64,000 nucleotides of DNA from Lathyrus oleraceus (taxonomy: Eukaryota; Streptophyta; Magnoliopsida; Fabales; Fabaceae). Numbering within the stretch: the stretch's first letter is position 1; each line of letters begins with the position of its first letter. Where the stretch lies: assembly GCF_024323335.1 (NCBI RefSeq), contig NC_066581.1, positions 184,094,830-184,158,829 of the forward strand, read 5' to 3'. A program made the translations under genes and the position numbers. This document shows, piece by piece, positions 11,725-23,871 of this stretch. Below the pieces are notes generated by a model. It did not search any database. It worked only from the letters and a program-made list of their open reading frames with translations, and was not told the DNA's origin.

Positions 11725-13984
11725 AAGAGACCCGCTAGGTCGACGTATCTAGGCAAAAGTAAGGGCATCCCGGCGAACCAAAAAGGGTTCGGGCAAAAAT
11801 TAGGGATAAACAGATAAAAATGTACACCCGGCAAGTCGAAAACCTGAAAAGGCGGCTTGGGCTGGACTGAAAACCTGAAAAGGCGGTCCAGGCAAAAATT
11901 AGGGATTAAAGCGTAAGACTATGTCCCGTTCTCAGACGGCTTCATCCAAGTTCAAGGGACTGAACAAGCCAATCACCTCTATCCGACAGCAGGAGATGAG
12001 ATGCTTGAAGACATAATGACAGTAGCAGAATTAAAATCGATAGGACTTTTCCTTCATAGCTTTTTCTTTATGTTCTCGACAATTTCCTCTTACTAGGATT
12101 TCTGTCTCCCTGTACACGAATTGCCTATTTACAGGCCCTCTTTCAAAGTCGATACAATTTTACTTCCGAAGAAATGCTTTTGTTTTACTTTCTCCGTTTT
12201 GTTTGCATAAACGTCCATTGATTTAATTTGAATTGATATATGCATTTGAATACGATTGATGTTTACCGAACAAACATGCATGAAATAGCAATAACAGTTA
12301 CTGAAAGACTTTAGGGTTGAAGATAAGGTCTAACCATGCTTTCCAACAAGTCCGGTTACAAATCCTGTTCCCCAACAAAAACCAGTTATTTCCCAGAAGA
12401 GGTCGGCATCACCAGACAGACGGATCATCTCTTCCATCCCCAGTGGGTATTTCCACCATCAGACAAAAATCAAGTATCCCCCAGCTAAGAAAGGATCATC
12501 AATACAAATATCTCCAACCAGAAGACTGAGATTTATTTCCCCAGTAGAGTCCCCTGGAAGAAAGTTTCAGACGCATAGTGCATTCATTACATCATTTCAC
12601 ATCACATACATGCATACAATGTTCGCATTTATTTCAGACGCATAATTCATTCATTACATCATTTCACAGCATACGCGTGCATACAACATTCGCATTTATT
12701 TTCGCAAGCATAAAACATCTCATGCATCATGACATGGCATGAAGCTAACTTTATTTTTCAGGTTAATTATCCTCCTGATACAGTCAAAACAAAGGTCCAT
12801 TCAGACGGACATCTTTATCAATTACATTCAAGATTTAACTACATCCTTCAGATATACTCCATGTCAATGTTCATTCTGACATCCTCCTAACGATGGCATC
12901 TATAAGCCCACCTCAGATATTCAGTGCAAATACAACATACAGCAAATATTATCAGATATAGCCTAGTGTACGGTTCGTTCTGATTCAGCTCAACATATGA
13001 CTCCTTCAACTCAGATGCGATCTAACGTACGGTCCATTCTGACCTTCAACAACTCCAATACGGTCTAACATACGACCCAGTTAGACCTTCAAGTCCTCAG
13101 ATGCTACCTAGCGTACGGTACATTTCTGAAGTGTAGTCTAGCGTGTGACTACCCACTTTTCGTAATCAGATTCAGCCTAACGGACGGCTCATTCTGCTCA
13201 AATACGGTCTAATGTACGACCCAGTTAGACCTTCATCTCCTCAGATGCTATCTAGTGTACGGTACATTTCTGAAGTGTAGTCTAGCGTACGACTACCCTT
13301 TTCATCATCAGATTCAGCCTAACGGACGGCTCATTCTGCTCAAATACGGTCTAATGTACGACCCAGTTAGACCTTCATCTCCTCAGATGCTATCTAGTGT
13401 ACGGTACATTTTTGAAGTGTAGTCTAGCGTACGACTACCCATTTCATCATCAGATTCAGCCTAACGGACGGCCCTTTCTGCTACTCAGATACGATCTAGC
13501 ATACGATCCATTCTGACCCTTATATCTCAGATACAGCCTAATGGACAACTCATTCCGCCACTTAGATACGATCTAGCGTACGATCCATTCTGATTTTTCA
13601 TCCCCAGCGAAGTCATCCGCCTAATGAACACCTCACTCTGCTATTCAGATATGGTCTAGCGTATGATCTATTCTGATCCCTTATCCCCAGCAGCGTATAA
13701 CACACTCTGACTCCCCAGCGAAGTCGACAAGGGAGGACTCATGATACGGTCTAGCGAATGACCCGGTATAACACCCATGTCTTCAGATATCGTCTAAGGT
13801 ACGACGCACTCTGAAGCTCTCGTCATCAAACTTCCTGGATGGCATCTTTAAGCCCATCTCCATCAAGACCAACTTTCGATTAACAAGCGCAAATTTTTGG
13901 GGCATTCTAGTGTTCAATAATCTTCCACCTCCCGACCACGAATGGCGTACACACCATTCTAACTCTCTCGGTTCAAGAATATTA
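11725..13984 (+). other. 3' untranslated region of the non-autonomous Ogre
   Basis: No gene. It begins with 'gaaaacctgaaaaggcgg' repeats (about 11836-11900), common behind Ogre integrase, then AT-mixed sequence. From about 12540 there are direct repeats of 'cattcattacatcatttcaca.cacata', and from about 12900 a minisatellite region. Long variable 3' UTRs with tandem repeats are described for legume Ogre elements. Confidence 0.8.
12930..13800 (+). repeat. 3' UTR minisatellite, about 143-bp higher-order units
   Basis: Three near-identical units start with CTCAGATGCT at 13096, 13240 and 13382 (spacing 144 and 142). Each is built from shorter variants of a roughly 36-48-bp theme: 'cagata..gtctagcgtacga.ccattctga'. 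The flanks (12930-13095 and 13480-13800) hold more degenerate copies of the same theme. This is the hypervariable zone from which satellite DNA can arise in Ogre elements. Confidence 0.85.
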
Positions 13985-13996
13985 AACAGGGGCAGC
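13985..13996 (+). other. Polypurine tract
   Basis: AACAGGGGCAGC directly before the 3' LTR start TGTCATACCCC. The same motif precedes the LTR of the right-hand Ogre element (minus strand, 44526-44540). Confidence 0.85.
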
Positions 13997-16042
13997 TGTC
14001 ATACCCCAAAATTTGCCCGTTCATATTACAAGGCATTTTTCAAGGCACTTCAACTTATGTTTCAAGGCATTGACCTTAAAGGAACAAAAGCCCAGCTCAC
14101 AACAGACCCAATCCAGAAAAAGGCCCAAACTAGCTTGCTCGCTAGGCGAGCAACTCCTTCGCCTAGCGAAGCTTGCGAATACCAGAATTATTGGGCTTCA
14201 TTCTGAGCCCATTAGGTCACAGATGGCCTGCTCGCTAGGCGAGCAGCTCCTTCGCCTAGCGAAGCTTGCGATATATCAGAATTTTCGGGCTTCATTCTGA
14301 GCCCATTAGGTCACCACAATCACTATAAATACCGACACTTCAGTCACGAAAATGGGAGAGGAGGACGGAAAGAAACCCTGGCATGGAAACCCTGGAGACT
14401 AACTCAGAGAATTCCGAGTAAAGAAACCCTGAAGGCCGCTCATCCGCACCGAAGTTGCCTCCGCCCAACTCCATCCGATACCAAGAGTGGTCAGTCCCTT
14501 CAACATCGCAGCTCAGTTGCAAACAGGTTTGCGCATCACTACTGTTTTATGCTTTGAATCGGTAATCTCTACATACATAAGGCATCATGATTAAATTTTC
14601 GGATATGTAATTTGATTTCACACATGAATTTAAGTATGCCTGAATATCCTGAATGTTTGTCCATGTTATTCCTGTAATTAAATGCCATAAAGTTCAGGGT
14701 TCCGGAGATCATGCTGCTATCAAACTCAAAACCCGTAGCAGCTCGCTAGCACATCGCTAAGCGAGCCTGTAGCGAGCACTCGCTAAGCCTTCGCTAGGCG
14801 AAGCAGGAGCGAACGGGGCAGTGGCTGTTTTGTTTCTTTTCTGTTCTGCCTTATGTTTATCTAATCGAGATCTATTGTAATTCTGCATTATTTGGCCTGA
14901 CCTTATGACTGTTGTGTTTATTTTGTGGTGCAATTTTCAATTGCACTTTATCTCGATGTTCTAACCCGTGTGCTGAAATGTGTAAAGGCTTACACATTCC
15001 CGAAGAAACGTCCGGCTAAGTATTCCACTTTATTTGTGGGATACCCTTATGGAGATGGATTCTGAATTACTTAATTTTAATGTGGAGATACATCCTAAAT
15101 TATCTAGCTGATTTTAATGTATTGATTTCATCGATTTTAATGTGGACCTAATTACTTAATCGATTACGGCTATCTAATTAATTGTAAAACTTTGCCTTTA
15201 AATATGTGATCTTGGACCTCTCTTTGTTACCCTACGATTATTACGGTATTATGGTCATGTCCCGCGAATGTGGGGATGCACTTAGCAAAGACCCTTCGGT
15301 TAAATCATCATAGTCCCTCGAATGTTGCCTTTGTCCCTCGATGACCCTTCGGTGTAGCCTACGGTTAAATGATGATAGTCCCTTCGAATGCTAAGGTATC
15401 CTCACAAATGTTGCCTTCAATGACCAATCGATGACCCTACGATGACCCTTTTACATCCAAAGGATAAAACTACTTACTTCTCAATAGTAAGGACAGTTTT
15501 ACCCTCATAAGGATAGGAAATGCCCATAAAGACCTTGGGTAGGTATAACTCCTAAATGCTTGCTCACAACTAAAACTACTTTTCACACCTCACACTTTTC
15601 ACACCTCACACTTTTCAAAACCTCCATTAGAAAATCACCACTTGGCATACATTCGTACTAGAATCATTGTCAAGTTATATTTTTCTAAATAACTTTCAAA
15701 ACTAAACGAGATAACCATTTTGTATACATTCATACAAGAATCATTACAAAGTTAAATTCTCTTTTCAAAACATTTTCTAAACGATTCACGAACACTTTTT
15801 CAGACAAGAAAAATAATATAAGTGATCAAGCAATTAAGAGCCCGTGGATAACCATGGATATAAAGGGTGCTAACACCTTCCCTTTGTATAATGTACCTCC
15901 CGAACCCAAAATCTAAATTAAGGTCTTTCCTGTTCTTTTCCGCCTTTCCTTATTGGATGAAAGAAAAGTCGGTGGCGACTCTTGCTATCCGCGACATTTG
16001 CTTTCCAAAGCAAAACACACAAAGTCAGTTCACCGTATGACA
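13997..16042 (+). repeat. 3' LTR of the non-autonomous Ogre element
   Basis: It is 2046 bp, TGTCATACCCC to TATGACA, colinear with 6358-8402 with one extra C at the start. The paired boxes are better preserved here: CTAG cores at 14142/14163 and 14235/14256, each pair 21 bp apart. Followed by the TSD GACGA. Confidence 0.95.
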
Positions 16043-16047
16043 GACGA
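16043..16047 (+). repeat. Target site duplication, right copy (GACGA)
   Basis: Exact repeat of 6353-6357. Confidence 0.95.
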
Positions 16048-17332
16048 CAACGACAGTCCACCTCCTCAATCGAGAGTTATTTGGCATGTAACCCAAATAT
16101 TTAATTCATTCTTTTTCGGCTAAGACGCTATTTTTCTCTTCGATTAAGAGTTTATTCTTCTCTTGGATCCAAGCTACTATCCTTATTTGGTCTCGAATGT
16201 TGATTCCCCAGCAAGTGATATACTATTCCTTGTACTATCCATTACTACAATCCTTCCTTGAAGAGGTGTTTATCTTGTGAGTCCCCGTTGCTTAGACAAA
16301 TGTCTCTCTCTTTCTATTTTCGTAGTTCCGAACTACGATTACTCTGAATTTCTCATGGCACAATGAGAATATGTAGGCACGAGGATGCGAATCCTTGGAG
16401 AGCATACTTCTAATTATTCCTCATCCGCCTTAGGGCATCATCCATATCTTTCACTATTCATTACCTACCTTCGATCATAAATCGTTCACCCAGTGACATA
16501 TTATTCCTTTGACATCGAAATACACTTTCTTTGGAATTCCATATCTACCCTTTTAGAACGCCTAACGAAAATTCCGCATTTCTACCTAGAGTTGTTTGGC
16601 CCTTAATCCAAACACTTAATTCATTCTTTTTATCTAAACACCCTATAGTGGAGGTCTGCTAGTCCACATAGCGATTAAAGTTGTTTACCTCTATGGTAGA
16701 AATATCATTTCTCTTATGGATTCCAATACACATTCACCTTTCGATTTCAAAAAATATTTATTCAGTCACTTGTTATCGAGTACCTCTATTTTGTGACTTC
16801 GGTCACTTCATTCCATTCATCTCCATGATACACTCGTATTCTACCTTCATTCACTCCGCGTGATATATCTATTCTCTGAGTTAAATACACTATACCTTTG
16901 TGCTCCATCTTGTACCTCCTTGTGAACCAAGAGTTGTTTGGCCCTTAACCCAAACACCTAATTCATTATTTTTTTATTGTTCTAATACAGTGATACAAGC
17001 GTTGTAGGCCCTCACATGTTGGTTCATACTGTTCACTCTTGGTTTCACGTCTTTTCACCCTTGTTGGAGTTTAAAACACTATTCTTTGGTTCAAACCATA
17101 CCTTGATCACAATTCTTTTCACCCCCTCCTCTAGTTCCTTGAACTACGAAGCTCTAAATTCCTCATTGCACTATGAGGATACATAGGCATGAGGGCCCTA
17201 ATCCTCACTGAGCACTCTATCTATTTCTCTTCCTTCCCTCATTCTTTTGCGAGTAATCTTTAGATATCACATCTATTCGAGCGAGAACAATCAAAATGAT
17301 TCCCATGGGCCATGGATGTTTGGGGTGCTAAT
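16048..17332 (+). mobile_element. Ogre-type LTR, segment 2
   Basis: Continuation of the LTR that starts at 117. Continuity is shown because the broken unit ('ctatccttttaggacga' before the insertion, 'caacgacag..gagttatttggc' after it) recurs unbroken at about 16540-16620. Related units begin with 'gagttgtttggcccttaa' at 16589 and 16931 (342 bp apart). The 'aactacga..gcactatgaggatacataggca' block recurs at about 16340 and 17145. There are no genes. The segment ends in the conserved GGGGTGCTAAT, where a Tekay element inserted. Confidence 0.8.
17328..17332 (+). repeat. Target site duplication, left copy (CTAAT)
   Basis: CTAAT before 17333, repeated exactly at 25875-25879. With the element removed the sequence reads GGTGCTAATACCTTCCC, the same as intact Ogre LTR ends at about 58468. 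Confidence 0.95.
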
Positions 17333-19335
17333 TGTAACACCCTTCTAAATACCCCAAATTATTATAATTAAAATAACAATATATTCATCAGAGTAATTAT
17401 GCCCCGAAGGGTGTCACACAATCATTTCACAAAAATCCTCAAACATTCCTGTCATGCTCATTTATTTAATCAAAATAAGGTCTTTTGCATAATTCGCAGC
17501 GGAATAAAATCCAACATCAATGTAAAACATGTAACACAATACATGTAAATCATTCAACCACAAATATCAAATTAATTAAAACATTCCCTCCCGATGTTAC
17601 ATCTATCAGAGCATGACCCATAAGAAACTACTCTAGACTCCAAGCATAAGCTTCTACTCAACTCATTTCTCGTTACCTGAAAAATAGGCGTAAGGGTGAG
17701 TTCCTCAATCAATATAATAAGCATTATAGAACAACATGTAATGCCAAGTAATTAACACGTTAATTCACCCTAATTAGACTACGCATTCAGCAACAGTAAT
17801 ATCCATTCAAACATCATACTCAACAGTACAATCTCCATCATATTAAATCATTAGCAACCCAACACACAACACACATATGATACTGGAATACATCCATTCA
17901 TATCATATGCCATACATTCCTTATGCAATGAGACTCTATGCATGCGGTACCGACTATGTTGTGAACATATAGTTCAACCTCACCGTCCAAATCCAGGCAC
18001 GGCTACCAAGCTCACTAGTCCCACTCATTTGAGACATAGTGACTCACTCACTAATTCCTCACCATGGGAATTAGCTACCACCCCAAATGGGCCATGATAT
18101 GCACGCTAATCACCTAGCATGCAAACAATAACAACAACAATCAACATGATTTACTCACTAATTCCTCACCATGGGAATTAGCTACCACCCGAAGGCCACA
18201 ATACGCATGCTAATCACCTAGCAATGCAACATCAACGATAATCAAGAATAGACACATGCTCACACTCTAAGCTATAGAATAGTCTATTCACAAATGCATA
18301 CATTCACAACATCATGTATACCATTCCACATTATCAACATAATTTATCACAAAAGCATATTATATCATGCCAAACAACAACCACAATATTAGCACACTCC
18401 ACTAATATCTATACTGCTCAAACAGCGGGAATTAGTCTCTATTACATCATAGGCCAACATAGGCCAACCCTCAAATAGGCACACAACATTACAATTAACA
18501 TTTTTCCACTCTGCAACAGCGTTAACCGGTTAACGCCCTGGGTTAACCGGTTAACGCAGCACAACACGCCTTCTGTCTCAAAATTTAACAGTGTTAACCG
18601 GTTAACGCCCTGGGTTAACCGGTTAACGCAGCACAAACAGCCAAATATCAGAAATTACAACAGTGTTAACCGGTTAACACCCTGGGTTAACCGGTTAACG
18701 CAGACAAAACAGCACATATTCATAATCCAACACAGTGTTAACCGGTTAACACCCTGGGTTAACCGGTTAACGCAAGACAGAAGCTGTTCCTGCGCTAACT
18801 CAAGGCAGAATGCAGAATTCTCCGCATTTTCCGCCATTGGAGGACTTCCGGACCTCCGAATCCGATTCCGTAAAAAGCCATACGATCGGGAAATTACAAC
18901 AGTCTCAATTACCGACTAAATTTCAACTTCTAACACGGTTCATCCAACAAAATTTCAGTATTCACAGTTCCCAATTAGGGTCAATCAACAGCTTATCACT
19001 ACCCATGACATATTATCCCATAATACCCGTTAATTGACGATAAACCCCCCCTTACCTGAGTTAATCCGGCGAATCCCTAAGCTCAAGCCCTTCCTTCTTC
19101 AACCTTCAGCCCTCGCTCTGTCTCTTTGCCCTTTTCCTCTTCTTTCACGATCGTTCTCTGTTTCACGTAAAACCTTTTCTTACCAAATGGGATATTTCCT
19201 TAAGTCCAACTTATATATTTTCCAAAATAATAATCCAATAATAATAATAATAAAATTTCCAATTATTTAATTAAATTAATAAATAAATTATTAACTCAAT
19301 TCAAATAATTATTTTATTATTATCGGGGTGTTACA
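17333..19335 (-). repeat. 3' LTR of the Tekay element
   Basis: It is 2003 bp, TGTAACACC at 17333 in the given strand and TGTTACA at the other end, so both ends are the reverse complement of each other over about 7 bp. In the sense of the element it holds a TATA-like ATATATAAG near 19210, four pairs of palindromes at 18521-18771, and a 107-bp-spaced direct repeat of 'ctcactaattcctcaccatgggaattagctaccaccc' (18047 and 18154). Confidence 0.95.
18521..18771. repeat. Eight perfect 14-bp palindromes in four pairs, 72-bp period
   Basis: GTTAACCGGTTAAC occurs at 18521, 18542, 18593, 18614, 18665, 18686, 18737 and 18758. Within each pair the starts are 21 bp apart; pairs are exactly 72 bp apart. Seven bases separate the two boxes, so a transcript could fold each pair into a 14-16-bp stem with a seven-base loop. 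The rest of each 72-bp unit is much less conserved in sequence but fixed in length. Located about 410-660 bases downstream of the TATA-like box, so probably transcribed. Confidence 0.97.
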
Positions 19336-19350
19336 ACTCTCCCCCACTAA
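19336..19350 (-). other. Polypurine tract of the Tekay element
   Basis: On the minus strand AGTGGGGGAGAGT ends directly at the 3' LTR. The given strand reads ACTCTCCCCCACT from 19336. Confidence 0.9.
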
Positions 19351-19377
19351 AAGAGTTTTCGTCCTCGAAAACATACC

Positions 19378-22300
19378 TCAAGCGAATAACTCCGGATAAG
19401 ACTCTTTCATCTGACTCTCAAGTTCCCAAGTCACATTGCCACATGCTGGTCCTCCCCAAGCTACCTTCACCAAGGCAATCTCTTTACCCCGCAACTGCTT
19501 CAACTCTCGATCCTCAATCCTCATAGGTGATGTTTCAACAGTCAGGTTATCTCTCACCTGTACATCATCTACTTGGACTACATGCGACGGATCATGAATG
19601 TACCTCCTCAACTGAGACACATGAAAAACGTCATGCAAATTCGCAAGCGACGGCGGTAAAGCGATACGATAGGCTACTTCCCCTATCCTTTCCAAAATCT
19701 GATAAGGACCAATAAATCGAGGCGTCAACTTCTTCGACTTCAAGGCTCGACCAACACCAGTTATCGGAGTAACACGAAGAAACACATGATCTCCCTCTTG
19801 GAACTCAAGTGATTTCCTCCTCTTATCATGATAACTCTTCTGACGACTCTGAGCAATTCTCATCTTCTCCTGAATCATCTTAATCTTTTCCGTAGTTTGT
19901 TGAACAATCTCCGGTCCAACCACAGCACTCTCACCGGACTCATACCAACATAAAGGCGTCCGACATCTCCTACCATACAAAGCTTCAAACGGTGCCATAC
20001 CAATACTCGAATGAAAACTATTGTTGTAGGTAAACTCAATCAAAGGTAAATAACAATCCCAAGCACCTCCTTTTTCCAAAACACAAGCTCTCAAAAGATC
20101 CTCTAGTGACTGAATCGTCCTCTCAGTCTGACCATCAGTCTGCGGATGATATGCAGAACTCAATCTCAACTTAGTTCCCAAAGCCTTCTGTAAACCTTCC
20201 CAGAACTTCGATGTAAATCTAGGATCTCTGTCCGAAACAATACTCGACGGAATACCATGCAAACTTACAATCTTCTCAATATACAACTCAGCTAGTCTCT
20301 CTAACGGATAATCCATTCTGATCGGAATGAAATGAGCCGACTTTGTTAATCTATCAACAATCACCCAAATAGCCTCAAAATTCTTACTTGTCCTTGGCAA
20401 CCCAGAAACAAAATCCATACTGATACTATCCCACTTCCACTCTGGAATAGCCAACGGTTGCATTAGCCCAGACGGCTTCTGATGCTCAATCTTTGACTTC
20501 TGACAAGTCAAACAGGAATAAACAAAACTCGCAATTTCTCTTTTCATTCCCGGCCACCAAAATAACTTCTTCAAATCATGATACATCTTCGTAGCTCCAG
20601 GATGAATACTCAAGCCACTACGATGTCCTTCTTCCAGAATACTCTTCTTAAGCTCGGCAACATCCGGAATACACACCCGGTCACCAATTTTCAAAACACC
20701 ATTCTCATCAACTCGGAATTCACCACCCTGACCTGAGTTCACCAAAGTCAACTTATCAACCAAAAGCATATCAGATCTCTGACCTTCTCTGATCTCATCC
20801 AGAATGCCACTTGTTAATCTCAACATTCCCAGTTTAACACTATTGTGAGTACTCTCACACACCAAACTCAAGTCTCTAAACTGCTCAATTAAATCCAATT
20901 CCCTAACCATTAACATAGACATATGTAATGATTTCCGACTCAATGCATCAGCCACTACATTTGCTTTACCCGGATGGTAATTCAAACCAAAGTCATAATC
21001 CTTCAGAAATTCTAACCATCTTCTCTGTCTCATATTCAGCTCTCTCTGATCAAACAAATACTTTAAACTCTTATGGTCACTGAAAACCTCAAATCTTGAT
21101 CCATACAAGTAATGCCTCCACAACTTCAAAACAAACACCACAACTGCCAACTCTAAATCGTGCGTCGGATAGTTCCTCTCATGAACCCTCAGCTGTCTCG
21201 AAGCATAAGCTATAACCTGCTTATTCTGCATCAACACACCACCCAAACCCAACAATGAAGCATCACAGTAAACCTCAAATGGTTCCGACGAACTCGGTAA
21301 TATCAGAATAGGAGCACTAGTTAACCTTCTCTTTAACTCTTGGAACCCTTCTTCACATTTTGAGTCCCAAACAAACGCTTGCCCCTTTCTAGTCAACATT
21401 GTCAACGGTAACGCCAACTTAGAAAACCCCTCAATAAACTTCCTATAATAACCAGCCAACCCAAGAAAACTCCTTATCTCAGAAACTGACTTCGGAGCTT
21501 CCCACTTAGATACCGCTTCTATCTTAGAAGGATCAACAGCAACACCACCTCTTGAAATCACATGACCAAGAAAACTAACCTCTTCTAACCAAAATTCACA
21601 CTTGGATAGTTTAGCAAATAACTTCCTTTCTCGTAGAACTTCCAACACCACTCTCAAATGCTCAGCATGTTCTTCTTCAGATTTCGAATACACCAAAATG
21701 TCATCAATAAACACCACAACAAACTGATCTAGATACGGATGAAAAATCCTATTCATATACTCCATGAATACTCCAGGCGCATTAGTCACCCCAAAAGGCA
21801 TTACAGAATACTCATAATGTCCATACCTTGTTCTGAAAGCAGTCTTCTGAATATCTTCAGTCTTCACACGTATCTGATGATACCCAGATCTCAAATCTAT
21901 CTTGCTGAACACACTAGCACCAACCAATTGATCCATCAAATCATCAATCCTCGGTAAAGGATACCGATTCTTGATCGTCACTTTATTCAGTTGTCTGTAA
22001 TCCACACACAACCTCATAGTACCTTCTTTCTTCTTAACCAACAACACTGGTGCACCCCACGGTGACACACTCGGACGAATAAATTTCTTATCCAACAAAT
22101 CTTCCAACTGACTCTTCAATTCAGCTAGCTCAACAGCAGCCATACGATAAGGAGCCATCGATATCGGTCTAGTACCAGGTACCAAATCAATCGAGAACTC
22201 AACTTCACGCTCTGGCGGTAATTCATTCACTTCTTCCGGAAACACATCAGGGAAATCACACACCACAGCTAGATCGCCAATCACCAGTTTATCTTTAGCC

Positions 22301-23769
22301 TCCAAAGTCGCTAACAGCATAAACAACTCTGCCCCATCTGCTACTTCCTCGTTCACTTGCCTTGCTGATAGAAACAAACTCTTTCCTTCCTCAATCTCAG
22401 GGAATATCACAGTCTTATCAAAACAGTTGATATAGACTCGGTTAAACACCAACCAGTTCATACCCAGAATAACATCAATCTGCACTAGCGGAAGACACAC
22501 AAGGTCTATCCCAAAGTCCCTACCAAAAATACTCAAAGGGCAACTTAAACAAATTGAAGTAGTAGTCACTGAACCCTTTGCAGGAGTGTCAATCACCATA
22601 CTTCCAAGCATCTCAGATATCTCTAACTTAAGTTTCACAGCACAATCCAAAGATATAAAGGAATGAGTAGCACCGGTGTCAATAATAGCTACAAGAGGAA
22701 AGCCATTAATATAACACGTACCTCGGATCAAACGATCATCTGCAGAAGTCTCAGAACCCGATAAAGCAAAAACCTTGCCTCCTGACTGATTCTCTTTCTT
22801 CGGCTTAGGACACTGTGGACTGATATGACCCACCTCTCCACAGTTGAAGCAAGTCACAGTCTTCAACCGGCAATCCGCAGCCAAATGACCACCTTTCCCA
22901 CATTTGAAACACTTCTTCTCATTACTGGTACACTCATGGATACGATGTCCAGCCTGACCACATCTGTAACACTTAACAGGAGCACTAGAATCTCCTCCAC
23001 TAGGTCTCTTCATTCCACTCTGCCTCTGGAAACCTTTACCAGCTGCATACGGTTTTCCACGATCAATCTGACTCTTGCCTTTCCTATCAACCCTTTGCTG
23101 ATAGCTCTCTGCTCTAGCCTTGGAATCCTGTTCGAAAATCCTGCAACAGTCAACCAAATCAGAAAACACTCTAATCCTCTGATATCCAATAGCTTGTTTG
23201 ATCTCAGGACGCAACCCGTTCTCAAACTTCACACATTTCGAAAATTCTCCAGCAGCCTCATTATAGGGAGTATAGTACTTTGACAGCTCGGTGAACTTCG
23301 CAGCATACTCAGTAACCGACCTGTTACCCTGCTTCAATTCTAAAAACTCTATCTCTTTCTTTCCTCTGACATCTTCTGGAAAATACTTTCTCAGGAACCT
23401 TTCCCTGAACACAACCCAAGTGATCTCAGTATTCCCAGCAGATTCCAACTCAGTGCGGGTAGCAACCCACCAGTCATCAGCTTCCTCTGACAGCATATGT
23501 GTACCGAACCTGACCTTCTGGTTATCAGCACACTCAGTTACTCTGAAGATCCTCTCGATCTCCTTCAACCACTTCTGAGCACCATCTGGATCGTATGCTC
23601 CCTTGAACATTGGAGGATTGTTCTTCTGGAACTCATTCAGTTGACGAGCAGCTCCCATCCCTACAACATTTGGATTCCCTCCAAGTACTCCAGCCAGCAT
23701 ACCCAGAGCCTCAGCAATCGCAGCATCATCTCTACCTCTTCCAGCCATCTCTATTCTGAACCCCAACAA
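19378..23769 (-). CDS. gag-pol: Gag-Pol polyprotein of the Tekay chromovirus (1463 residues, intact)
   Basis: Likely true start is the second Met, MAGRGRDD at 23748 (residue 8). Order: gag core about 45-220 with [11 protein letters not shown]; three CCHC zinc knuckles (C267-C280, C287-C300, C307-C320); retropepsin [11 protein letters not shown] at 363-373; RT 545-730 with DLRSGYHQ (Asp 625) and FIDDILVYS (Asp 689/690); RNase H 830-945 with Asp 836, Glu 873 and Asp 898; integrase zinc finger H1049, H1056, C1086, C1089; catalytic D1119, D1180, E1216 (D,D-35-E spacing kept); C-terminal [10 protein letters not shown] and HDVFHVSQL modules; and a chromodomain-like end (about 1417-1460, [23 protein letters not shown]). 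No stop or frameshift. The chromodomain class usually directs integration to marked heterochromatin (family knowledge). One frame carries all functions, as usual for this lineage. Confidence 0.95.
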   Translation of the reverse strand: MLGFRIEMAGRGRDDAAIAEALGMLAGVLGGNPNVVGMGAARQLNEFQKNNPPMFKGAYDPDGAQKWLKEIERIFRVTECADNQKVRFGTHMLSEEADDWWVATRTELESAGNTEITWVVFRERFLRKYFPEDVRGKKEIEFLELKQGNRSVTEYAAKFTELSKYYTPYNEAAGEFSKCVKFENGLRPEIKQAIGYQRIRVFSDLVDCCRIFEQDSKARAESYQQRVDRKGKSQIDRGKPYAAGKGFQRQSGMKRPSGGDSSAPVKCYRCGQAGHRIHECTSNEKKCFKCGKGGHLAADCRLKTVTCFNCGEVGHISPQCPKPKKENQSGGKVFALSGSETSADDRLIRGTCYINGFPLVAIIDTGATHSFISLDCAVKLKLEISEMLGSMVIDTPAKGSVTTTSICLSCPLSIFGRDFGIDLVCLPLVQIDVILGMNWLVFNRVYINCFDKTVIFPEIEEGKSLFLSARQVNEEVADGAELFMLLATLEAKDKLVIGDLAVVCDFPDVFPEEVNELPPEREVEFSIDLVPGTRPISMAPYRMAAVELAELKSQLEDLLDKKFIRPSVSPWGAPVLLVKKKEGTMRLCVDYRQLNKVTIKNRYPLPRIDDLMDQLVGASVFSKIDLRSGYHQIRVKTEDIQKTAFRTRYGHYEYSVMPFGVTNAPGVFMEYMNRIFHPYLDQFVVVFIDDILVYSKSEEEHAEHLRVVLEVLRERKLFAKLSKCEFWLEEVSFLGHVISRGGVAVDPSKIEAVSKWEAPKSVSEIRSFLGLAGYYRKFIEGFSKLALPLTMLTRKGQAFVWDSKCEEGFQELKRRLTSAPILILPSSSEPFEVYCDASLLGLGGVLMQNKQVIAYASRQLRVHERNYPTHDLELAVVVFVLKLWRHYLYGSRFEVFSDHKSLKYLFDQRELNMRQRRWLEFLKDYDFGLNYHPGKANVVADALSRKSLHMSMLMVRELDLIEQFRDLSLVCESTHNSVKLGMLRLTSGILDEIREGQRSDMLLVDKLTLVNSGQGGEFRVDENGVLKIGDRVCIPDVAELKKSILEEGHRSGLSIHPGATKMYHDLKKLFWWPGMKREIASFVYSCLTCQKSKIEHQKPSGLMQPLAIPEWKWDSISMDFVSGLPRTSKNFEAIWVIVDRLTKSAHFIPIRMDYPLERLAELYIEKIVSLHGIPSSIVSDRDPRFTSKFWEGLQKALGTKLRLSSAYHPQTDGQTERTIQSLEDLLRACVLEKGGAWDCYLPLIEFTYNNSFHSSIGMAPFEALYGRRCRTPLCWYESGESAVVGPEIVQQTTEKIKMIQEKMRIAQSRQKSYHDKRRKSLEFQEGDHVFLRVTPITGVGRALKSKKLTPRFIGPYQILERIGEVAYRIALPPSLANLHDVFHVSQLRRYIHDPSHVVQVDDVQVRDNLTVETSPMRIEDRELKQLRGKEIALVKVAWGGPACGNVTWELESQMKESYPELFA

Positions 23770-23855
23770 CTAAAACAATACGTACTGATAGGGTTACACA
23801 ACACCTATCCCGTACAGGGAAAACAGAATAATTACGACTCGACACGACCGACTAT

Positions 23856-23867
23856 GCTCTGATACCA
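23856..23867 (-). other. Primer binding site (initiator Met tRNA type)
   Basis: Minus strand TGGTATCAGAGC, four bases inside the 5' LTR (spacer TTAG). This is the standard plant iMet PBS. Confidence 0.92.
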
Positions 23868-23871
23868 CTAA

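Larger units (their letters stand above)
6358..16042 (+). mobile_element. Non-autonomous, internally deleted Ogre/Tat retrotransposon
   Basis: This is a complete insertion: 5' LTR 6358-8402, PBS 8407-8424, gag 9181-10280, intron 10281-10462, broken pol 10463-11724, 3' UTR to about 13984, PPT 13985-13996, 3' LTR 13997-16042, and 5-bp TSDs GACGA on both sides. Total length is about 9.7 kb. ORF1, protease, most of RT and RNase H and the integrase catalytic core are missing, so it cannot code for its own movement. Its LTRs differ by only about 13 substitutions and one base of length (counted by eye), so it moved recently, presumably using proteins of a related full-length Ogre element (inference). 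Confidence 0.93.

Noticed and set aside
18521..18771. Regularly spaced repeats resembling a CRISPR array
   Set aside because: Plant nuclear LTR; the conserved part is a pair of palindromes and the same array is found in both LTRs.
18442..18837. Repeated peptide CVNRLTQGVNRLTL in short frames, also at 24981-25376
   Set aside because: A by-product of the GTTAACCGGTTAAC palindromes, whose 21-bp spacing equals seven codons. The boxes are self-complementary, so both strands give similar peptides.
22825..23283. A 152-codon plus-strand frame
   Set aside because: Antisense shadow of the Tekay gag and zinc-knuckle region.
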